Below the pieces are notes generated by a model that was not told the origin of the DNA, ran no database searches, and worked only from the letters and a program-made list of their open reading frames with translations. From contig NC_066320.1 of NCBI RefSeq assembly GCF_022539315.1, forward strand, positions 34,496,977-34,560,976: a stretch of DNA of 64,000 bases. The letters run 5' to 3'. Each line of letters opens with the position of its first letter. Positions within the stretch are counted from its first letter, which is position 1. Source of the DNA: Serinus canaria (Eukaryota; Chordata; Aves; Passeriformes; Fringillidae). The translations under genes and the position numbers were made by a program. Below are positions 58,680 to 64,000 of the stretch, piece after piece.

Positions 58680-60249
58680 GTAAGTCTCCTCTGCTCTCTC
58701 CTCTTCTCCTCCTAGAGCATCTCTATTCTCCCATAGAGAAAAGAGCCTTCCTTCTGCTGTGTCAGCAGGATTGAAGGGTCTCTTGGGCATGCCAGAGAAT
58801 CCAAAAATTGAAATCTCCAAATCCTTTAAAAAAACGTGAAACCTGGACACCGGCAGGCAAAAACTTGCCAAACAGAATTTCCTTCTTTAGAGGGAAGGAC
58901 AAGGAAAAACTAAGCAGGCTTAAAAGCAAGGAAACCTCTGGCAAGCCAGGGGGAACCCCCAGTCTGGGGTGACTCCTCTGAGTGCATCAGGGCAGCTCCA
59001 GCTGATCTGTGCTGGAAGGCCATGGAAACCCTCAGCCCCTCTCCTGCCCAGCCAGAGAGCCTGTCCTGCCTCCAGGACAGCAGCCAGGTGGGTTTGGGGC
59101 AACATGGCATTTACTGGGGCGTGTTCCTGCAGGCATTGTGCCAGAGGGCCCCAGGGACCCCCTGAATCCCCTTTTTCCCATGTAAAGGGGGATAAATTGC
59201 CCTATTTCTGTGTGTGCTGCCAGGAATGGCCACAGCACGGATGGCACGGAAGGAAACACTCCCCACTAACAACAGAAATGGAACAGATCACAAATCCTTC
59301 TTTACCAGTTGCACAATTCAGCAGATAATTATAAACAGGACCTCAGAGAAGCTCTGTGAATGTTATTTTTGCCCAGGTGGGCTTTCCTTTGATTGCTGTT
59401 TTCCTCTCCTGTTTCAGCCCCCTGAGGCCACTGCAGCCGCTCCTGCTGTTCCTCCCAGAGGGACAGCCCTGCTCCCCGAGACCCTCACAGAGACTTTGCC
59501 CCTTGCACCCCGGATCTGTCTCGCTCCTTGCTGCTGGCCATGGCAGCTGCAGCCCGTGGGACTTCCAGCAGGGCTGGGCTGGGCTGGGTGGGAGTGCCTG
59601 CGCCCCCGAAACCCCCGAGGAGCCTTTGGAGAGGCTGAACTGAGCCCACCAAGGAAGCCCAGAGCTCTGCTGCTGCCTCTCCTGCAGCCCAGGCTGTGCT
59701 GAGGGCCAGCCCTGCTGCTGGGCAGGCTCTGCCAGCAGCACCAGCACTGATTCAGATACACTGGATTTACCCTGGTTCCCTGCTAAGCAGGTGGCAAATT
59801 GCTTCTGTGTAGAAGTGCCCGTGTCCTGTCTGTGTGCCACGTGCTCATGTTTGTTCCACAGTTCTTCAAAAACCTGCCTTGAAAGAAGATTTTAGGAAGT
59901 GTTCCAGAGGAGCAGCCCATGAAAAAATGGATGTGAGTGGAAATGAAGTGGTTTGCTCCAAGGAATTTCTCCGTGGCACAGGGTATGTCCCATGCTTTGT
60001 TGAATATCCCACGAGCCCAGTTTTAGGACAAAACATAAAGCTACATTCAGGAAACCAAACTCTAATTATTTTTTTTTTAAGTAAACCATTATGAAAAAAC
60101 TGTGCAATAATTCATAATTGGCTGTCCCTGAACAATGACAAAAGGCTTAACACTGTCCCAGCAAAAAGTTCAGCCTGGAAAAGAGTGAACTAAACCAGAT
60201 TATCCCTCATCCACGTGCACTGGGCTGGGAGAGGGAACAGAACTTGTTG
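58680..60249 (+). other. JAKMIP3 3' region, mostly non-coding
   Basis: Unique sequence apart from the candidate 3' exons above. Confidence 0.55.
59418..59702 (+). other. Candidate 3' exon after JAKMIP3 exon 21 (UTR or alternative tail)
   Basis: GCTGTTTTCCTCTCCTGTTTCAG-type acceptor (AG 59416-59417). If joined to the 58680 donor in the alternative frame, it is open for 94 codons (PPEATAAAPAVPPRG... to TGA 59700-59702). The peptide is Pro/Leu/Ala-rich with low complexity, so this may be plain 3' UTR. A competing acceptor at 59860-59861 (GTTCCACAG) would give FFKNLP and a stop. Confidence 0.25.
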
Positions 60250-60250
60250 T

Positions 60251-60290
60251 CACCTGGAAGGTGTCCTCACCTGGAAGGTGTCCTCACCTT
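60251..60290. repeat. 17-bp direct repeat (CACCTGGAAGGTGTCCT)
   Basis: Two full copies and a partial third. Confidence 0.85.
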
Positions 60291-60464
60291 GGGGAAAGGA
60301 AGCACAAGTCCCACAGAGCGCGAGCCCAGGGGGCTGGCACAGGAACCAGGAAGGAAAAAGGATCCTCTAGAAAAACAGGTGAAGAGGGGAAAATCAGAAG
60401 AAATTCCAGAGTGTGACTGACCACGTTGGATCCACAGCTGAGCACAGAAATGCAGGGCTGTGGG

Positions 60465-60565
60465 GCAAGGCCAGGGATGGACAAAGCCAGGACCAAGGCC
60501 AGGGATGAGGACCAAGGCCAGGGATGGACGACAAAGCCAGGACTGAGGACCAAGGCCAGGAGTGA
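60465..60565. repeat. Short tandem repeat (AGGACCAAGGCCAGGGATG)n
   Basis: Five irregular units of 18-25 bp with GACAAAGCCAGGAC variants. Confidence 0.85.
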
Positions 60566-63099
60566 GGTCCTGCCAGCAGCCAGGGTCCCACGGTGCCCAT
60601 CCCTGGGAGCACGGGCAGGAGGGATCAGAGCTCTGGGCAGGTAAGATGGGCTGACCAGCTGAAAACCTCTTTATCCTGGGATTCTGTGGAACTCCCTCCC
60701 CTGCTGGTCTCTCTCACTGCAGTTAATAATTACAGGTGTTATTATTCTGTTATCATTGTTCTCTTAAGGTGATAACAGAGGAAATACTGAATTTGGTACT
60801 GAAATTACCAGAGTCTTTATGTAAACATTATTTAATTATTGCTAATAATTTAGGTGTTAAATTTCAGTGTGATATGAAAATAAATGCTGGGTTTGTACTT
60901 TAGAACAGTGGTCACTCTTAACATAAAGTTATTGGGAGTTAATTAAATGCACTATCAGATTTGTATGGACAGTAAGCAGTCATTCTGCTTTTAAAAAAAT
61001 GTTTTAAATGCAGGAGATGAAAATAATTTTCATTTTGCATAGAAAAGACAAATAGTAATTGAAAAATATTTTAGTTCACAATTTCCCTCACTTTTTTCCA
61101 AATTTGTGCTGATAAGGAGTTCCTTGGCAGATAAACATGATGGGGAGAGCAGCAGAGGAAGCTGCAGTTGCACAGGTTTTACAGAAGTGTTATTTACATG
61201 CCAAATTTATGTATTAATTAGGCATCAAATGGTAATTCCACTACTTCCAGATGAAGCTGTCCTGGGTCAAAGTGGGCAGTGCCCAGGTAGGGGTGGTGGC
61301 ACCCAGGGGTGCCCCTCAGCAGAGACCCCATCAATGGGCACCCCAGGGCAGGGTGCTGCAGCCAGGGGAAACTGGGAGCTGTGTGTCCTGGAGGAGAGAA
61401 TTCTGCTTGACAGGCATTTGACTGTCCCAGGCAGGTTTGGGAGGGTGCTTCAGTTGTTTTTTAGTGTCTGTTTAACCTTGGGGACTGGAGGCTCGCAGGG
61501 CTGGGTAGCACTTGCCTGTGTCCAAATAAATAAGCTGTCACTTACCTAAGAGAAATTTTTATTAGATATTAACTGTTACATTTATAGAAGAGGCTTGAGT
61601 GTTCATATTTTTTGCCCTGATTATCTTAATTTAATTAAAACCTCCAGCATTTCTTATAGCTCCAGTTGATGTTTGTTCATTCAAAGGAAACAACATGTGG
61701 AATGTGCTGGAACAAATAATATCAAATCATTGTTTTCAGTTTTCCAGTGATGGAAGGATGGGGAGAGCACCATGGCAGAGGGCTGGAGCCTCATGAGCTC
61801 TGCAGGCCCTTCCTGCCCGAGCCAGCCTGCATTCCATGTTTCTAAAAGCAGCTGGCTGTGTTTCACTGCTCTGTGGAGCTGAGCCCTGGGCTCATGGGGG
61901 GATGCCAGCCATGGTCACCAGCAGCAAGCCAGTTTTAGGTTCATGGTGGACTCACCTATTTTCAGATGCTCCTCTAACTCTTGCATTTCTTACAACAATA
62001 TAAATTCTCTTTAGAAATGGCCCTTAATATTTTTAATTAAGAATACACAATGTATTTCCTACTGTAAGCAGCAATTAGAAATACCAGTTTCAGGAGTTCA
62101 GAGCTTGATGGTTTTATTTAACCACAGCTGGGAACATTTCCCCAGGGGGAACCTCCTTCACCCCCAGAGCAGGATCTGTCCCTGTGAGCCTCTCAGTTTT
62201 GTAGGTAGTTCCTTTTCCTTAAATGACTTTGCACACTGATCAGCTGAACAGTAGCAGGTTGTTCTGTGTTCCTGGTGTTCCCTGCTGTCAGCAGAGGGTG
62301 GGGTTTTGGGGTTTTTCCTCCCTTGCAGAAGGGATCCCCAGGGGAGGGGAGGGTGCTGGAGCTGGCAGCCGTGTGTGAGTGCTCAGGCCCTCTGGAAATG
62401 AGTCCCTTCACAGGGGCACTAATGAGCTGCAGCCTCAGAATGCTGACTGGGGACTCTGCTGTGCAGGGTGAGCCCAGACAGCCTCGTTTGAAGTGAAGTG
62501 TGGGCAAATTCAGGCCGTCAAGGAGACTCCCATCGAGCACAGGCACTGACTCAAAAGCTTTTATTCCTCTTGCTGTGCTGCAAACCTTGCAGGTTCTCCC
62601 TCTCAGAGGGCAGGATTGGCTCAGCACCGAAGGAGATTTCCAGTGGGTTAATAACTGTCAGTTTGGATAAGAGCAGGGGGTGTCTCCTGGCAGGGCGATG
62701 CTGCTCCCCTGTCTGGGGGCTGCTGCAGACTGAAATGCACAGAGATGACAATGTCAGCCTGAATTTGTGGCTGAGGCGGGGGAGATGGAGGCCCTGGGGC
62801 AGGGGTGCCTGGCTGGTGCTGAGGGAGGCTCCAGCCAGGTCTGGGCATGGCTGGGGGCTCCTCACCCCCCTGCTCACCCCAGACATCTCTGCTGTGCAGA
62901 GGCTGCTCCTCCATGGCTCTGCCAAATCCCACGGGCCAGCTGGGAATGTCCTTCTGAGCAAAACACCAGGTTCATTACAGCAGGAACTTTTGGTTGTGCT
63001 TCCTGGGCACCTTCTGGGGGCAGGACGTGGGAGCAGCCTTTCATTTATCCTCTCTCCAAGTAAAACCTCCCACTCCTGTGTTGCTGCAGGGGTGTCACA
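60566..63099. other. AT-rich 3' flank
   Basis: Very AT-rich from about 60720 to 61260. AATAAA hexamers at 60879-60884 and 61525-61530 could serve as poly(A) signals for an extended JAKMIP3 3' end. No next gene is visible. Confidence 0.5.
61525..61530 (+). terminator. Candidate poly(A) signal AATAAA
   Basis: AATAAA in CCAAATAAATAAGCTGTC, 2.9 kb after the JAKMIP3 stop. No transcript evidence. Confidence 0.2.
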
Positions 63100-63215
63100 C
63101 ACAGCACAGGATCCCAGAATGGTTTGGGCTGGGAGGCACTTGCAGGGTCATCCCTGCCATGGGAAGGACGGGAACCTCCCACTACCCCAGGTTGCTCCAA
63201 GCCCCATCCAGCCTT
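63100..63215 (-). mobile_element. CR1 LINE 3'-end fragment
   Basis: GGATCCCAGAATGGTTTGGG, then CTCCCACTACCCCAGGTTGC, inverted. Confidence 0.85.
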
Positions 63216-64000
63216 CCCTTCAATCATTTCCTCTTTCTGTGAGAAGTAGAGAAGAGCTTTTTTGGAGTGTGAATTTGTGCAGCAGCACTTTGGTGTCCTG
63301 TGTGCTTCCCCCTTGAAACCCCAGCACCTTGCATCCTCAGCTTGCTCTCAGAATGAAAACTCTGCCTAACTCTGTACAGACTGGCAGGGTAAAAGCCTGC
63401 TCCACCAAGCTGGTTTTAAAGATAATCATTCATTTCACCTTTCATTCCCCAAAGCACTCCTGGGCAGAGCAGCTTCAATTCTCATCACAGCTGAAGGGTT
63501 CTCCCCCTCAATTTGGGTCTTGCTGAGCCCTTGCACATAATAAGGACAAGTATTTTTTTAGTTTACCAAACTCAGCGTTAGCCTGGAGCATTATTCAGCT
63601 GGAAAATCTATCACGAAGTTAGCTTTTTTAAAAGAATGCATTCTGTTTGTAAATGGTGTTGGTGTGAACAGCCCTGCCGTGGAGGGGCTGGGCCCAGTGA
63701 TATGTCTGCACTTGCAGGGCTGCAGAAATCCCAGAGAAACCTCCCGGGAAGGGAGGAGGGGTCCAAGGCACTCAGGCTGTGCTGCAGATGGGTAGAGGCA
63801 GCCGAGGAGATGCTGCTCTGGCAATGGCTTTTCTGAGGAGAGTTGCCCCGGGGCACTGTGCTCCTTGCAGTAAACAAGGATGCTGTGAACCCCCCCGGGA
63901 CACCCAGACTGGCCAGTGCAGTGTCGGGATTGTCACGGCTGTCACAGAGGGGCTGGCAGCACTGAGAGGGTCTGCAAGGGGGTTGTGAAATACCCACATC
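63216..64000. other. Right edge, no feature seen
   Basis: Unique sequence; no CpG island or first exon of a downstream gene (DPYSL4 would be expected next by synteny) is visible. Confidence 0.55.

Overview
This is vertebrate nuclear DNA, most likely from a passerine bird. Three things support that. About 26 fragments of the avian non-LTR retrotransposon CR1 are scattered through the window. Two LTR fragments look like a family I know from songbird genomes. The only clear protein genes are spliced vertebrate genes in the order BNIP3 (minus) - JAKMIP3 (plus), which is the order known at human 10q26.3. There is no bacterial-style gene organisation.

Layout. Positions 1-2960 hold the 5' part of BNIP3 on the minus strand: coding exon 1 (2924-2960), intron 1, exon 2 (420-600) and part of intron 2. 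The rest of BNIP3 lies left of the window. A CpG-rich BNIP3 promoter with CRE, CCAAT, GC-box and hypoxia-element-like motifs sits at about 2961-3400. From 3.4 to 31 kb the DNA is mostly non-coding: CR1 fragments, one LTR and many minisatellites. A CpG island at about 19.8-20.7 kb, with two consensus donor sites, is the best candidate for the untranslated first exon of JAKMIP3. In the same interval, 23791-23939 on the minus strand reads like an unidentified terminal coding exon.

JAKMIP3 runs from ATG 31239 to the stop at 58657. All 21 coding exons can be placed. They join without a gap into an 844-residue coiled-coil protein ending in a hydrophobic tail. Every one of the 20 introns is phase 0. 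Several introns carry minisatellites that reach the splice sites; one array includes the exon 13 acceptor and another repeats the exon 16 donor. The remaining 5.3 kb (58.7-64 kb) is 3' flank with possible untranslated or alternative tail exons, poly(A) signals and one CR1 fragment.

BNIP3 is a mitochondrial outer-membrane mitophagy receptor. JAKMIP3 (NECC2) is a neuroendocrine Golgi and vesicle-associated coiled-coil protein. They are divergent neighbours, with no evidence here of a shared pathway. I see no wholly new biological system. The most notable items are the all-phase-0 gene, the dual-use tail exon, the splice sites embedded in minisatellites, a possible alternative terminal exon in intron 15, the unidentified minus-strand exon, and arrays that grew out of CR1 3' ends.
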